The notes beneath the pieces were generated by a model. That model saw only the letters and a list, made by a program, of their open reading frames with translations, was not told where the DNA came from and did no database searches. Below, piece by piece: positions 1 to 8,709 of a stretch of 64,000 bases of DNA (the first letter of the stretch is position 1; every line of letters begins with the position of its first letter). This DNA is from Blastococcus haudaquaticus (GTDB taxonomy: Bacteria > Actinomycetota > Actinomycetes > Mycobacteriales > Geodermatophilaceae), in the NCBI RefSeq assembly GCF_900230285.1, contig NZ_OCNK01000003.1, positions 496,001-560,000 of the forward strand. Direction: 5' to 3'. Made by a program: the position numbers and the translations under genes.

Positions 1-960
1 GTGCCCTACTACCACTGCTTCGGCATGGGCATGGGCAACCTCGGCGCCACCTCGCACGGCGCGACCATGGTCATCCCCGCCCCCGGGTTCGACCCGGCGC
101 TCACGCTCAAGGCCGTCCAGGACGAGCGCTGCACCTCGCTGTACGGCGTCCCGACGATGTTCATCGCCGAGCTGGCGCTGCCCGACTTCGCCGACTACGA
201 CCTCTCGACTCTGCGCACCGGGATCATGGCCGGCTCGCCGTGCCCGGTGGAGGTGATGAAGCGGGTGGTCAGCGAGATGGGCATGACCGAGGTGACCATC
301 TGCTACGGGATGACCGAGACGTCACCGGTCTCCACCCAGACCGGTGCCGACGACGACCTCGACCGCCGCACCTCCACCGTCGGTCGGGTGCACCCGCACC
401 TCGAGGTGAAGGTCGTCGACCCCGCCACCGGCCTGACCGTGCCGCGCGGGACGCCCGGGGAGTTCTGCACCCGCGGCTACTCGGTGATGCTCGGCTACTG
501 GAACGAGCCGGAGAGGACCGCGGAGGTGATCGACCGCGCCCGCTGGATGCACACCGGCGACCTGGCCGTGATGGACGACGCGGGGTACCTCAACATCGTC
601 GGCCGGATCAAGGACATGGTCATCCGCGGCGGCGAGAACGTGTACCCGCGCGAGATCGAGGAGTTCCTCTACAGCCATCCGGACGTCGTCGACGCGCAGG
701 TGATCGGCGTGCCCGACGAGCGGTACGGCGAGGAGCTGATGGCCTGGGTGCGGCTGCGCGAGGGCGCCGAGCCGCTGACGGCCGAGGCCCTGCGCGAGTT
801 CTGCACCGGCCGGCTCGCCCACTACAAGATCCCGCGCTACGTCAAGGTCGTCGACGAGTTCCCGATGACGGTGACCGGCAAGATCCGCAAGGTGGAGATG
901 CGGCAGGTCTCGGTCGAGGAGCTCGGCCTGGAGTCCGCGGCCGCCGTCCGGAACGCCTGA
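1..960 (+). CDS. acyl-CoA synthetase (AMP-binding family), 3' part only
   Basis: This is the C-terminal 319 residues of an acyl-/fatty-acid CoA ligase of the ANL superfamily, which activates a carboxylic acid as an acyl-adenylate and transfers it to CoA. Visible are the YGMTETSP adenylation motif (residues 102-109), a WMHTGD motif, the hinge and core motif [21 protein letters not shown]-like segment, and the C-terminal catalytic lysine in VTGKIRK (about residue 298). The reading frame is open to the window edge, so the GTG at base 1 is not the true start. Roughly the first 200 residues, including the AMP-binding P-loop, lie outside the window. The substrate is not evident; the wording resembles FadD-type enzymes. 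It converges on the small membrane protein that ends at 962. Confidence 0.93.
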   Translation: MPYYHCFGMGMGNLGATSHGATMVIPAPGFDPALTLKAVQDERCTSLYGVPTMFIAELALPDFADYDLSTLRTGIMAGSPCPVEVMKRVVSEMGMTEVTICYGMTETSPVSTQTGADDDLDRRTSTVGRVHPHLEVKVVDPATGLTVPRGTPGEFCTRGYSVMLGYWNEPERTAEVIDRARWMHTGDLAVMDDAGYLNIVGRIKDMVIRGGENVYPREIEEFLYSHPDVVDAQVIGVPDERYGEELMAWVRLREGAEPLTAEALREFCTGRLAHYKIPRYVKVVDEFPMTVTGKIRKVEMRQVSVEELGLESAAAVRNA

Positions 961-961
961 C

Positions 962-1291
962 TCAGGCCTTCGCCTTCGAGGCCGGGGTCAGCCGCACGAT
1001 CAGCTTCGACAGCAGGCTGCCCACCACCACCCAGATCAGCGCCGCGAGACCGTCGTTGATCGCCTCGGCGATCTTCGGGTCCGACGGCGTGAACAGGTCC
1101 TTGGTGAACCAGCCGAACGTGTCCCGCCAGCCGGCGGTGAACTCGACCAGCCCGTTGGCGGGGTTGGCCTCGAACAGCACGAACACCGCGTGGATCACGA
1201 TGATCGCGGCGATCACCGAGCACACGACCCGCACGATCGTGGCGACGAGTGAGAAGACGCGGGCTGCACCGTTGCTGGCCATGCGGAGCAT
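962..1291 (-). CDS. small membrane protein, unknown function
   Basis: The 109-residue protein has two hydrophobic stretches, about residues 13-42 and 83-103. A polar loop between them carries WRDTFGWFTKDLFTPSDPKI, and the tail is basic (TPASKAKA). It looks like an actinobacterial conserved hypothetical with an in/out hairpin topology. I do not recognise a named family. A second ATG lies three codons downstream and neither start has a clear ribosome binding site. It converges on the acyl-CoA synthetase with a 1-nt gap. Confidence 0.7.
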   Translation of the reverse strand: MLRMASNGAARVFSLVATIVRVVCSVIAAIIVIHAVFVLFEANPANGLVEFTAGWRDTFGWFTKDLFTPSDPKIAEAINDGLAALIWVVVGSLLSKLIVRLTPASKAKA

Positions 1292-1333
1292 CGTGGCGCA
1301 GCGGCGCGCGGTTCGCGAGTCGTCGGGTAACAG

Positions 1334-2101
1334 TCAGGCGGGTCCGCAGGGGACGACGAGCGCGCGGTGGTCGGACAGGGCCAGCCGCGGTGACTCGACC
1401 GGACCGGTGGCCCGCAGCCCACCCCTGACCAGCACGTGGTCGAGCTGCCGCGTCGGGCGGTGCACGGGGAACGTCGGAACCGAGGCGAGAGGCTGGAGAC
1501 CGCTGACCCGCACCGCGGGGCGGGCCGTCATGTTGAGGTCTCCGAGCAGCACCAGGGGCCCGGGAGCCCCCTCGAGCGTGCTCATCACCTGCCGCAGCTG
1601 CCGGCGGTTCCAGCCCGGCACGAAGGACAGGTGCGTGGTGCACACGGTGAACCGGCCGGACGGGCCGTCGATCACCGCTGTCACCGCCACCCGCGGCTCG
1701 TCCCGGACCAGGATCGGCCGGTGCGTCCCCGGCAACCACATGGGCAGGCCGGCGCGTGCCCCGCGCAGCCGGACGACGTCCCACGTGACCACCGGGTAGC
1801 GGGAGACCAGCGCGACGCCGTACCCGGGGGAGTCCTGCTGCTCCTGGCCCGTGGCCACCGTCCACGTGCCGCCGGGGGTCCCGATCACGGCGGGGACGAA
1901 GCACGCGTCCACCGCTCCCATGGCCTCGGCCGCCAGCGCCGTGAGGTCGGCACCGTGCGACCGGGCCTGGTTGCGGTCGACCTCCTGCAGCGCGAGGACG
2001 TCGGCGTCGAGCGCCGCCACCGCCTGGGAGAGCCGGCCGGGCTCGACCCGACCGTCGTCCACGGAGCGGCCGTGCAGCAGGTTGAAGGTGGCGATGCGCA
2101 C
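1334..2101 (-). CDS. endonuclease/exonuclease/phosphatase (EEP) family protein
   Basis: The 255-residue protein has the ordered EEP fold motifs: an N-terminal ATFNLLHG strand with the metal-site Asn, ALQEVD with the metal-binding Glu, the central GDLNM catalytic motif, QLDHVLV, and a C-terminal LSDHRALVV carrying the catalytic Asp-His. These residues bind Mg2+ and hydrolyse phosphodiesters or phosphate esters. The substrate (DNA, inositol phosphate, lipid) cannot be told from sequence. There is no signal peptide, so it is probably cytoplasmic. It lies downstream of two DUF202 genes on the same strand and could be the end of that transcription unit. Confidence 0.88.
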   Translation of the reverse strand: MRIATFNLLHGRSVDDGRVEPGRLSQAVAALDADVLALQEVDRNQARSHGADLTALAAEAMGAVDACFVPAVIGTPGGTWTVATGQEQQDSPGYGVALVSRYPVVTWDVVRLRGARAGLPMWLPGTHRPILVRDEPRVAVTAVIDGPSGRFTVCTTHLSFVPGWNRRQLRQVMSTLEGAPGPLVLLGDLNMTARPAVRVSGLQPLASVPTFPVHRPTRQLDHVLVRGGLRATGPVESPRLALSDHRALVVPCGPA

Positions 2102-2120
2102 GGGCGGTCCTGTGCCCGGG

Positions 2121-2450
2121 TCAGTCGACCGGAACCGTGACGGCCACGGCGGCGGCCAGGCAGATCGCGATCACGGCGGCGGTGACGGCAGCGACGGAGC
2201 GCCGTGCCGCGACGTCCCCGTCCTCTAGTCGCCGGCGCTGGACGAACCGGGCACGGGCGGGGGCGAGCCCACCGAGGACGCCGAGGCCGAACAGTGCGGT
2301 GACACCTGCCGCCACGAGCAGGGCCGGCCGGTCCGAATCCACGGCACGGTGCCCGATCAGCCCGGCGACGGCGAGGATGCCGAGGCCGGTGCGCTGCCAC
2401 GCGAGGTCGGTGCGCTCCGCAGCGACGCCCGGCGGTCCCGCGCGTGTCAC
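2121..2450 (-). CDS. DUF202 membrane protein (second of a pair)
   Basis: The 109-residue protein belongs to the DUF202 family: an N-terminal [15 protein letters not shown] motif precedes the first membrane helix, followed by two more hydrophobic segments (about residues 40-65 and 85-108). The AERTxLAWxRT wording is the family signature; function is not established. Its start overlaps the end of the upstream DUF202 gene by 4 nt, indicating co-translation and perhaps a hetero-oligomer. Confidence 0.82.
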   Translation of the reverse strand: MTRAGPPGVAAERTDLAWQRTGLGILAVAGLIGHRAVDSDRPALLVAAGVTALFGLGVLGGLAPARARFVQRRRLEDGDVAARRSVAAVTAAVIAICLAAAVAVTVPVD

Positions 2451-2800
2451 AGCACCTCCAGCCCGACGAGGACGCCGACGACCACGACGACGGCGGCCAC
2501 GGCGGCGGTCAGCGCGGGCACCATCCAGCCCTCCGGCAGCGGCCGGCCGGCGCGGATGGCGGCCTCGTTGCCGCGCCAGCGGGAGTAGCCGGCCAGCGCC
2601 GTCCCGAGCCCGATGAGGACCAGCGCCAGAGCGATCGCCGCGCTGCCCCAGGACACCCCGAGATCGGGGGCGTAGGTCGCCACGGCGACCCCGCCGGCGA
2701 CCAGCGCCAGCCCGGTGCGCAGCCAGGCGAGCAGGGTGCGCTCGTTGGCCAGGGTGAAGCGGTAGTCCGGGTGTGTGCCGGAGCCGGGGGACGGGTCCAC
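2447..2800 (-). CDS. DUF202/YidH-type membrane protein (first of a pair)
   Basis: The 117-residue protein carries the family motif [19 protein letters not shown] near residue 15, then three predicted membrane helices (about 25-45, 50-72, 95-116), matching the YidH branch of DUF202 in length and layout. It overlaps the second DUF202 gene by 4 nt. The start is a GTG at 2800 with no leader: a TAGCCT -10-like box ends 6 nt upstream, so the transcript is probably leaderless. Function is unknown. Confidence 0.85.
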   Translation of the reverse strand: MDPSPGSGTHPDYRFTLANERTLLAWLRTGLALVAGGVAVATYAPDLGVSWGSAAIALALVLIGLGTALAGYSRWRGNEAAIRAGRPLPEGWMVPALTAAVAAVVVVVGVLVGLEVL

Positions 2801-2806
2801 CCGCTC

Positions 2807-2812
2807 AGGCTA
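2807..2812 (-). promoter_or_regulatory. -10 box, predicted leaderless promoter of the DUF202 pair
   Basis: TAGCCT read on the minus strand, 6 nt before the GTG at 2800. That spacing puts the transcription start on the start codon. No convincing -35 hexamer is visible. Confidence 0.45.
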
Positions 2813-2950
2813 GGGCGGCGGCCCGGCCGCTGCGGAAAGCCAGGTCCGGGGGAGGGCGGGGGGCGGCTAACCTGTCGGGGGAGCGGCTCCGTGCCGCCGT
2901 CGTCGCCCGGCCAGCGTGCCGGACCCGGAAGCGAGCAAGAGGGATCCAAC

Positions 2951-3346
2951 GTGCCCACCGGCAAGGTCAAGTGGTTCAACCCGGAGAAGGGTTTCGGCTT
3001 CCTCGCGCGCGAGGACGGCCCGGACGTCTTCGTGCACAAGGACGCCCTCCCGGCCGGGACGGCGGAGCTGAAGCCGGGCCAGCGGGTGGAGTTCGGCATC
3101 GTCGCCGGCAAGCGTGGCGACCAGGCGCTGCAGGTGCGCATCCTCGACCCGCTGCCGTCGGTCGCGGCCACCGTCGCCGCGAAGAGCCGGAAGAAGCCGG
3201 ACGAGCTGGTGCCGATCATCGAGGACCTGATCAAGCTGCTCGACGACGTCGGCGAGGGCCTGCGCCACGGCCGGCACCCCGACCGCGCGGAGTCCCGCAA
3301 GATCGGCTCCGTGCTGCGCGCCGTCGCGATGGACCTGGAGAGCTAG
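2951..3346 (+). CDS. cold-shock domain protein with C-terminal extension
   Basis: The 131-residue protein starts with a complete cold-shock domain (about residues 2-65). It has the nucleic-acid-binding RNP-like motifs KGFGFL and VFVHKDAL, so it should bind single-stranded RNA/DNA in the cytoplasm. A further 65 residues, partly helical ([19 protein letters not shown]), extend beyond the usual 67-residue Csp length. It appears orthologous to the long mycobacterial CspB (Rv0871), since the same neighbours follow. The GTG start at 2951 is preceded by AAGAGGGA; in-frame codons further upstream have no RBS. Its TAG stop shares a CTAG with the stop of the convergent lipoprotein gene. Confidence 0.9.
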   Translation: MPTGKVKWFNPEKGFGFLAREDGPDVFVHKDALPAGTAELKPGQRVEFGIVAGKRGDQALQVRILDPLPSVAATVAAKSRKKPDELVPIIEDLIKLLDDVGEGLRHGRHPDRAESRKIGSVLRAVAMDLES

Positions 3347-3837
3347 CTCCCCGGCACCGCGGTGGGCGGGGACGCGGGCGACGGCGTCCCGCTCAGGTCG
3401 CCGCCGGCGCGCAGGAAGCCGATCGGCCAGGCGCCGGAGAACTCGTCGCAGTCGCCGCCCTTGTCCTCGACGACCACCAGGTAGAACGCCGGCGGGACGA
3501 CGTCGTCGGTGGTGATCTCGTCGAAGGAGCGCTCCCCGGCCGGGACGTCCACCTCGCCGATGAGCTCCTCGAGCTGCTCGTCGAAGACCTGCACCGCCCA
3601 GCCGCGCTCGGCGACCGACTGCGGCACCGTCAGGCTGATCGTGGCGCCGGGGGAGACCTCGAGGACCGGCGGGGTGTTGTCGTAGCGCTGCCCCTCCCCG
3701 TCGAGGCAGAACTGCACCGGCCGCACGGCGAGCTGCTGCGGCCCGACCTCGACCTCGACGTCCGGGGGGCCGGCGGGCTCGCCCGACCCGCACCCGGCGA
3801 CGAGGAGCAGGAGCAGGGCGGCGACGGACCTGCTCAC
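3343..3837 (-). CDS. DUF2771-like lipoprotein
   Basis: The 164-residue protein begins with a hydrophobic signal ([15 protein letters not shown]) ending in the lipobox VAGC, so it should be lipidated and anchored outside the membrane. The mature part is acidic, with two cysteines (FCLDGEG and GGDCDEF) and alternating beta-like segments. The N-terminal cysteine region, size and position match the DUF2771 lipoprotein next to the MFS gene in M. tuberculosis (Rv0875c). The GTG start at 3837 overlaps the upstream permease stop as GTGA, giving translational coupling. Function is unknown; a role with the permease is inferred from the overlap only. Confidence 0.83.
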   Translation of the reverse strand: MSRSVAALLLLLVAGCGSGEPAGPPDVEVEVGPQQLAVRPVQFCLDGEGQRYDNTPPVLEVSPGATISLTVPQSVAERGWAVQVFDEQLEELIGEVDVPAGERSFDEITTDDVVPPAFYLVVVEDKGGDCDEFSGAWPIGFLRAGGDLSGTPSPASPPTAVPGS

Positions 3838-5414
3838 GACCACGAGGGTCCCACGGGCGTGGTGGGCGCCTCGGGGGAGACCCCCGACGGGCCGACCGGC
3901 CGCCGTCCCCGGTACAGGCTCCAGACGACGAGACCGACGGCGAGGCCCAGCAGCGCGGCGGCGACGGTGAAGCCCAGCCAGCCGGTCGGGGGCAGGGCGA
4001 TCCCGAGCGCGCCGCCGACCACCCAGGCCATCTGCAGCCAGGTCTCCGAACGCGCGAACGCCGAGGCGCGCAGGCTCTCGGGCACCTCCCGCTGGATGAT
4101 CGCGTCGAGCGACACCTTGCCCAGCGCGTTGGTCACCGCGGCGACACCGGCGACGACGGCGGCCATGGTGAAGCTGTAGAAGACCGCGGCCAGCAGCGTG
4201 ATCGCGGCCGCGGTGGCCGCCGAGATCAGGACGAGACGGTCCGGGGCGGCGGCGTGCATCCGCGAGCCGATCGCGGTCCCGGCGAAGCTGCCGAGGCCCG
4301 CAGCCGCCGCGATCACGCCGAGCGCGAGGGTCGCCGACCAGCCGTCGTCGAAGTTCGCCTGCACCAGGAACGCGCTGAAGATGGTGAGGAAGCCCCCGAG
4401 CCCGCGCAGCGCCGCGTTGGCGCGCAGGGCCAGCACCACGTGCGGGCTGACCCGGCGGCGGCCGCTGCCGACCGGGATCTCCGCGGTGGTGAGCACGTCC
4501 GCCGGGAGCTCGCCGGTGGGGACGTCGACGTGCGGGGGGAGCCGGACCGCCAGCACGCCGGCGATCGCGAAGACGACCGCCGTCGCCCCCAGCTCCCAGT
4601 CGAACCCGAGCACGGCGGCGATCCCCGCGGCGACGCCGCCGGCGACCCCCGCCGTCGCCAGCCCGAAGACCGAGAGGCGGGCGTTGGCCGAGGTCAGCGA
4701 CATGGCGTCGGGCAGGACACGGGGGACGACGGCGGCGCGCAGCACGTTGTGCGCCTTGGACAGCACGAGCACGCCCAGCGCCGCCGGGTAGAGCCAGAAG
4801 TCGTCGAAGTGCCGCATCATCACCAGCGCGAGCACCGCCCGGCCCAGATGGCTGCCCGCGATGGCCCACCGCCGGCCGCGCTGCAGCCGGTCCAGGGCGG
4901 GGCCGATGACGGGCGCGAGGACGGCGAACGGGGCCATCGTGACGAGCAGGTAGAGCGCGACGTTCCCGCGCTGCGCGTCGGCGGCCGCGGCGAAGAAGAG
5001 GGTGCCGGCGAGGCTGACCGCGATCATCGCGTCGCCGGCCATGTGCAGGGCGTTGACCCACAGCAGCTGGGTCAGGCCGCTCTCCCCGGCGCCGTCGGCG
5101 CGGCTCGCGGCCCGGACCCGGCGGGCCGCGGCGGCCGTGAGCTCCCGCGACCGCGCGGCGGCCACCCGGGTGACGGTCACCTTCTGCGGCCCGCCCGGTG
5201 GCGGATCCGGCGCAGCGGGCCGGTCGGGCCCGGGGAGGACCGTCGTCGGCTGCTCGTCGACCGGGGTGGGCCCCGTCGCCGACGGCATCGGGCGGGTGGC
5301 CGGACGCGGCGTGCCGAACGGTGTCGTGTCGGCCCGGTCGGGGCGCGCGGGCCCCGTGCGGCTCGCCCGGCGCAGGCGGCGGCCGGCACCGGGCGGACGA
5401 CGGGACGCGGGCAC
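3834..5414 (-). CDS. MFS transporter (Rv0876c-like)
   Basis: A roughly 526-residue membrane protein with about 12 hydrophobic segments after a long Pro/Arg-rich N-terminal tail. Family features include the loop after helix 2 (GPALDRLQRGRRW) and an NALGKVSLDAIIQREVP segment in the second half. It is the counterpart of mycobacterial Rv0876c, with the DUF2771 lipoprotein overlapping its 3' end and the divergent DUF3027 gene upstream. The substrate is unknown. The start is uncertain: a GTG at 5414 is used here, while an ATG at 5288 would remove 42 low-complexity residues. Neither has a strong RBS. Confidence 0.85.
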   Translation of the reverse strand: MPASRRPPGAGRRLRRASRTGPARPDRADTTPFGTPRPATRPMPSATGPTPVDEQPTTVLPGPDRPAAPDPPPGGPQKVTVTRVAAARSRELTAAAARRVRAASRADGAGESGLTQLLWVNALHMAGDAMIAVSLAGTLFFAAAADAQRGNVALYLLVTMAPFAVLAPVIGPALDRLQRGRRWAIAGSHLGRAVLALVMMRHFDDFWLYPAALGVLVLSKAHNVLRAAVVPRVLPDAMSLTSANARLSVFGLATAGVAGGVAAGIAAVLGFDWELGATAVVFAIAGVLAVRLPPHVDVPTGELPADVLTTAEIPVGSGRRRVSPHVVLALRANAALRGLGGFLTIFSAFLVQANFDDGWSATLALGVIAAAAGLGSFAGTAIGSRMHAAAPDRLVLISAATAAAITLLAAVFYSFTMAAVVAGVAAVTNALGKVSLDAIIQREVPESLRASAFARSETWLQMAWVVGGALGIALPPTGWLGFTVAAALLGLAVGLVVWSLYRGRRPVGPSGVSPEAPTTPVGPSWS

Positions 5415-5474
5415 GCCACCATCGTGCCGCACGGAGTCGGGCGGGTGGCCCTCCGCGGAGGTGGACGCGTCAGG

Positions 5475-5480
5475 GACAAT
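5475..5480 (+). promoter_or_regulatory. -10-like box before the DUF3027 gene
   Basis: GACAAT lies exactly 6 nt before the GTG at 5487. This is the same geometry as the TANNNT boxes of other leaderless candidates here, but a weaker match. Confidence 0.3.
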
Positions 5481-5486
5481 GGGCGG

Positions 5487-6287
5487 GTGACCGACTCCTC
5501 CGCCTCCGCCGACGTCCTGGCCGCCGCGGTCGAGCAGGCCCGCGCCGCCGCCGTCGAGACCGCCGGCGACCCCTCCCTGGTGGGCGACCACCTGGGCGCC
5601 GCGCGCGAGCCGGTCGCCCCCGCCACCGACGAGGTGCCGGTGGAGGCCCTCGGCGACGTGCTGACCCACACCTTCGCCAGCCGCCTGCCCGGGTACGTCG
5701 GCTGGCACTGGGCGGTCACCGTGGCCCATGCCCCGGGCGACGACGGCGTGACCGTCGACGAGGTCGTGCTGCTGCCGGGCGACTCCGCGCTCCTGGCCCC
5801 GGCCTGGGTGCCGTGGCAGGAGCGGCTGCGCCCCGGCGATCTCTCCGTCGGTGATGTGCTTCCCTCGACCGAGGACGACCCGCGCCTCGCGCCCGCCTAC
5901 CTGGTCGACGACGACTCGGCCGAGGACCCGGAGGGCCGGGTCGTGGCCCAGGAGCTGGGCGTGGGGCGCGAGCGCGTCATGTCCGCCGACGGACGCGGCC
6001 AGGCTGTGGGGCGCTGGACCGCGGGCGAGTTCGGGCCGACGTCGCCCATGGCGCGTCAGGCCCCGGGTCCCTGCGCCACCTGCGGGTTCTACCTGCCCCT
6101 GGCCGGCTCGCTGCGCCAGATGGTCGGCGCCTGCGGCAACGCCTACGCCCCGGCCGACGGCCGCGTCGTCACCGCCGACTACGGCTGCGGTGCGCACAGC
6201 CAGGCGACCCTGGTCGCCGACGAGGCCACCGAGGTCGTGCGCACCGCGCGCTACGACACCGGGACGTACGACGTCCTCACCGACTGA
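5487..6287 (+). CDS. DUF3027 family protein
   Basis: The 266-residue soluble protein matches the actinobacterial DUF3027 family (Rv0877 in M. tuberculosis). Residues 1-130 include the conserved GYVGWHWAVTVA segment; the C-terminal third has a zinc-ribbon-like set of cysteines (PCATCGFYLPL, GACGNAYAP, DYGCGAHS). Function is unknown; the cysteine clusters suggest metal binding. It is divergent from the MFS gene, with 72 bp between the chosen starts. The GTG start has no Shine-Dalgarno sequence, consistent with a leaderless mRNA. Confidence 0.88.
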   Translation: MTDSSASADVLAAAVEQARAAAVETAGDPSLVGDHLGAAREPVAPATDEVPVEALGDVLTHTFASRLPGYVGWHWAVTVAHAPGDDGVTVDEVVLLPGDSALLAPAWVPWQERLRPGDLSVGDVLPSTEDDPRLAPAYLVDDDSAEDPEGRVVAQELGVGRERVMSADGRGQAVGRWTAGEFGPTSPMARQAPGPCATCGFYLPLAGSLRQMVGACGNAYAPADGRVVTADYGCGAHSQATLVADEATEVVRTARYDTGTYDVLTD

Positions 6288-6288
6288 G

Positions 6289-6347
6289 GGCCCCCTTCCA
6301 GGGGCCCGCCCTGAGCCTGCGAAGGGTGGGGAGGAAGGGGGTCCTTC
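6289..6347 (-). repeat. hairpin repeat, copy A (59 nt)
   Basis: Read on the minus strand, this 59-nt block aligns without gaps to 31728-31786 and 56883-56941, at about 80% identity to the latter by eye. Its ends form a near-perfect 12-bp stem (6288-6299 with 6333-6344 on the plus strand, one G-T pair), with an inner stem around the loop. It starts 3 nt after the TGA of the minus-strand DUF2530 gene and lies between two convergent genes, so it may act as a bidirectional terminator. There is no T-tract. Confidence 0.75.
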
Positions 6348-6350
6348 CAG

Positions 6351-6560
6351 TCACCTGCGGCGGGACTGGCCCTGCAGCTTCATGATCCACAGGCCCATCA
6401 GGGCCAGGCCGATGGCGGCCAGGCACGTCCAGGTCCACATCCGGTCCACCCGGTCGCCCAGGACCAGCAGCACGACGAGCGCCACCGCCCAGATGCCGAT
6501 GCCGACGAGGACGACGCGGGCGGTGTCCACCTGCAGCGGGGGCGGGGCCTGCTTCGTCAC
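6351..6560 (-). CDS. DUF2530 small membrane protein
   Basis: The 69-residue protein has two membrane helices (about residues 15-35 and 43-61) and a basic tail (GQSRRR). It starts with a PPPLQVDTARVVLVG segment typical of the actinobacterial DUF2530 family (Rv0879c in M. tuberculosis). Function is unknown. The GTG start at 6560 follows a TAAGGT box by 6 nt with no ribosome binding site, suggesting a leaderless transcript. Confidence 0.85.
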   Translation of the reverse strand: MTKQAPPPLQVDTARVVLVGIGIWAVALVVLLVLGDRVDRMWTWTCLAAIGLALMGLWIMKLQGQSRRR

Positions 6561-6566
6561 GGTGCG

Positions 6567-6572
6567 ACCTTA
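6567..6572 (-). promoter_or_regulatory. -10 box, predicted leaderless promoter of DUF2530
   Basis: TAAGGT on the minus strand, 6 nt before the GTG at 6560. Confidence 0.45.
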
Positions 6573-6699
6573 GGCCCGCGGCAGGTCACGATCGCAGAAC
6601 CCCTCGGGCCGGGCGGGACGGGGCACGCGTCCTGCCGGACGGTCGTGTGGCACGCTGTCGCCGCTCGTCGCCAGCCACCGCCGTCCCGGGGGAGTCCGC

Positions 6700-8229
6700 A
6701 TGCCCGAGAAGTCCCGTCCCACCACGGGTTCCACCACCGCAGGTGCTGACGGCGGGACGCCGGCGGACGTGCTCGCCGGCGGGACCGGTGCCCGCCGCAG
6801 CGACGGACCGCAGGTGCGCCCGAAGAACGGCCTCGACCGCTACTTCGAGATCAGTGCCCGGCGCTCGACCCTCACCCGTGAGCTGCGCGGCGGCCTGACG
6901 ACCTTCTTCACGATGGCCTACATCGTGGTCCTCAACCCGATCATCCTGTCGGGCGCCGACGTCAGCGGGAACGAGCTGCCGTTCGCGTCCGTGGCCGCCG
7001 TCACGGCGCTCATCGCGGGCGTCATGACGGTGCTCATGGGCGTCGTCGGCCGGTACCCGTTCGCGCTCGCCACCGGACTGGGCATCAACGCCATCGTCGC
7101 GGTCTTCGCCGCCACCCAGCTCTCCTGGCCGGAGATCATGGGCCTGGTCGTGCTGGAGGGCCTGCTGATCACGGTCCTGGTGCTCACCGGGTTCCGTCGC
7201 GCCGTCTTCGAGGCCATCCCGCCGCAGCTGAAGACGGCCATCGCCGTCGGCATCGGCTTCTTCCTCACGATCATCGGTCTCGCCGACGCCGGCATCATCC
7301 GGCCGGGCAACCCGCTGATCAGCTTCGGTGTCGGGGGTCAGCTGGCCGGCTGGCCGATCCTGGTCTTCGTCGTCGGGCTGCTGCTGACCGCCGTGCTCGT
7401 GGTCCGCCGGGTCAAGGGTGCGCTGCTCATCGGCATCGTCATCTCGACCGTGCTGGCGATCATCATCGAGGCCGTCGCCGACATCGGCCCGCGGTTCGGC
7501 GCCGACGGTGCGGAGAACCCACGCGGTTGGGCGCTGCAGGTCCCGACCCTGCCCGACGACGTCGTGGGCACCCCGGACCTCTCGCTGATCGGCAACTTCT
7601 CGCTCTTCGGGGGCTTCGAGCGGATCGGTGTCATCGCCGCGCTGCTCATCGTCTTCTCGATCATGATCGCGGACTTCTTCGACACCGTCGGCACCGTCAC
7701 GGCGGTCGGCGCCGAGGCCGACCTCCTCGACGAGAAGCGCAACCTGCCCAAGTCGCAGCCGGTCCTCCTCGTCGACTCCCTCGCCGCCGCCGCGGGTGGT
7801 GCCGGCAGCGTCTCGTCGAACACGACCTACATCGAGAGCACGGCCGGCGTCGCCGACGGCGCGCGCACCGGCCTGGCCAGCGTGGTGACGGGTCTGCTCT
7901 TCCTGGTGGCCACCCTCTTCAGCCCGCTCGTCCAGGTCGTGCCGTCGGAGGCCGCGGCCCCGGTGCTGGTGATCGTCGGCGCCATGCTGATCAGCCAGAT
8001 CAAGAACCTGGCCTGGGACGACATGTCGCTGGTCATCCCGGCCTTCCTGACGATCGCCCTCATGCCCTTCACCTACTCGATCACCAACGGCATCGGGGCC
8101 GGTGTCGTCAGCTACGTGCTGCTGCGGACCGCCGTCGGCCGGAGTCGCGACGTCCACCCGCTCATGTGGGTCATCGCGCTGCTGTTCCTCGTCTACTTCC
8201 TGCTGGAGCCCCTGCAGCAGCTGTTCTGA
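6700..8229 (+). CDS. NCS2-family purine permease (AzgA/PbuG type)
   Basis: The 509-residue inner-membrane protein has a 50-residue polar N-terminus, then 12 or more hydrophobic segments. It carries the hallmarks of the AzgA branch of NCS2 transporters: LTTFFTMAYIVVLNP, ATGLGINA, ADFFDTVGT and SSNTTYIESTAGVADGARTG. The family imports hypoxanthine, guanine or adenine with protons. The ATG at 6700 follows GGGGGAG with 5-nt spacing. There is no recognisable purine riboswitch in the 139 bp upstream. A MarR regulator follows 45 bp downstream but has its own promoter-like box. Confidence 0.92.
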   Translation: MPEKSRPTTGSTTAGADGGTPADVLAGGTGARRSDGPQVRPKNGLDRYFEISARRSTLTRELRGGLTTFFTMAYIVVLNPIILSGADVSGNELPFASVAAVTALIAGVMTVLMGVVGRYPFALATGLGINAIVAVFAATQLSWPEIMGLVVLEGLLITVLVLTGFRRAVFEAIPPQLKTAIAVGIGFFLTIIGLADAGIIRPGNPLISFGVGGQLAGWPILVFVVGLLLTAVLVVRRVKGALLIGIVISTVLAIIIEAVADIGPRFGADGAENPRGWALQVPTLPDDVVGTPDLSLIGNFSLFGGFERIGVIAALLIVFSIMIADFFDTVGTVTAVGAEADLLDEKRNLPKSQPVLLVDSLAAAAGGAGSVSSNTTYIESTAGVADGARTGLASVVTGLLFLVATLFSPLVQVVPSEAAAPVLVIVGAMLISQIKNLAWDDMSLVIPAFLTIALMPFTYSITNGIGAGVVSYVLLRTAVGRSRDVHPLMWVIALLFLVYFLLEPLQQLF

Positions 8230-8261
8230 GCAGTTGCTGAGCGTCGCTAATCACACGGGGA

Positions 8262-8267
8262 TAAGCT
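8262..8267 (+). promoter_or_regulatory. -10 box, predicted leaderless promoter of the marR-MFS pair
   Basis: TAAGCT lies 7 nt before the GTG at 8275, within the 45-bp gap after the purine permease. Confidence 0.42.
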
Positions 8268-8274
8268 GGGGAAC

Positions 8275-8709
8275 GTGAGCCGGACGACGCTGGACACCGC
8301 GGCACTGGCTCACGACCTGCGGCTGGCGGTGATGCGCTTCTCCCGCCGGCTGCGCAACCAGCGGGTCGACAGCTCGGTCACCCTCACCCACCTCGCGGCG
8401 CTGTCCACGCTCAAGCGCGTGGGGCCGATCAGCCCGGGGGAGCTGGCCGCCCACGAGCGGGTGCAGCCACCCTCGATGACCCGGGTCGTCGTCGCGCTCG
8501 AGGGGATGGGTCTGGTCACCCGGACCCCGCACCCGACCGACGGCAGGCAGGTCATCATCGGCCTCACCCCCGCCGCGGAGGACCTCCTCACCGAGGAGGC
8601 CCGCGCGCGCGAGGCGTGGCTGAGCGGCCGGCTGCAGGAGCTGACGCCGGAGGAGCGCGCCGTGCTCCGCGAGGCGGCCGAGATCATGGAGAAGCTCGCC
8701 GGTGGGTGA
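8275..8709 (+). CDS. MarR family transcriptional regulator
   Basis: The 144-residue protein has the winged-helix layout of MarR regulators: N-terminal dimer helix, recognition-helix region VQPPSMTRVVVALEGMGLVTR, wing with HPTDGRQV, and a C-terminal dimerisation helix. It corresponds in context to Rv0880 of M. tuberculosis. Its stop overlaps the GTG of the following MFS exporter (GTGA), so the regulator and transporter are coupled and the regulator probably controls them both. The GTG start is preceded only by a -10-like box. Confidence 0.9.
   Translation: MSRTTLDTAALAHDLRLAVMRFSRRLRNQRVDSSVTLTHLAALSTLKRVGPISPGELAAHERVQPPSMTRVVVALEGMGLVTRTPHPTDGRQVIIGLTPAAEDLLTEEARAREAWLSGRLQELTPEERAVLREAAEIMEKLAGG

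Noticed and set aside
1-3. GTG at the first base as a gene start
   Set aside because: The protein begins in mid-domain; the frame simply runs off the window.
6586-8157. 523-codon open frame on the minus strand, rich in Asp/Glu/Arg/Gln
   Set aside because: It is antisense to the purine permease, has no domain and has the composition expected from the mirror of a high-GC gene.
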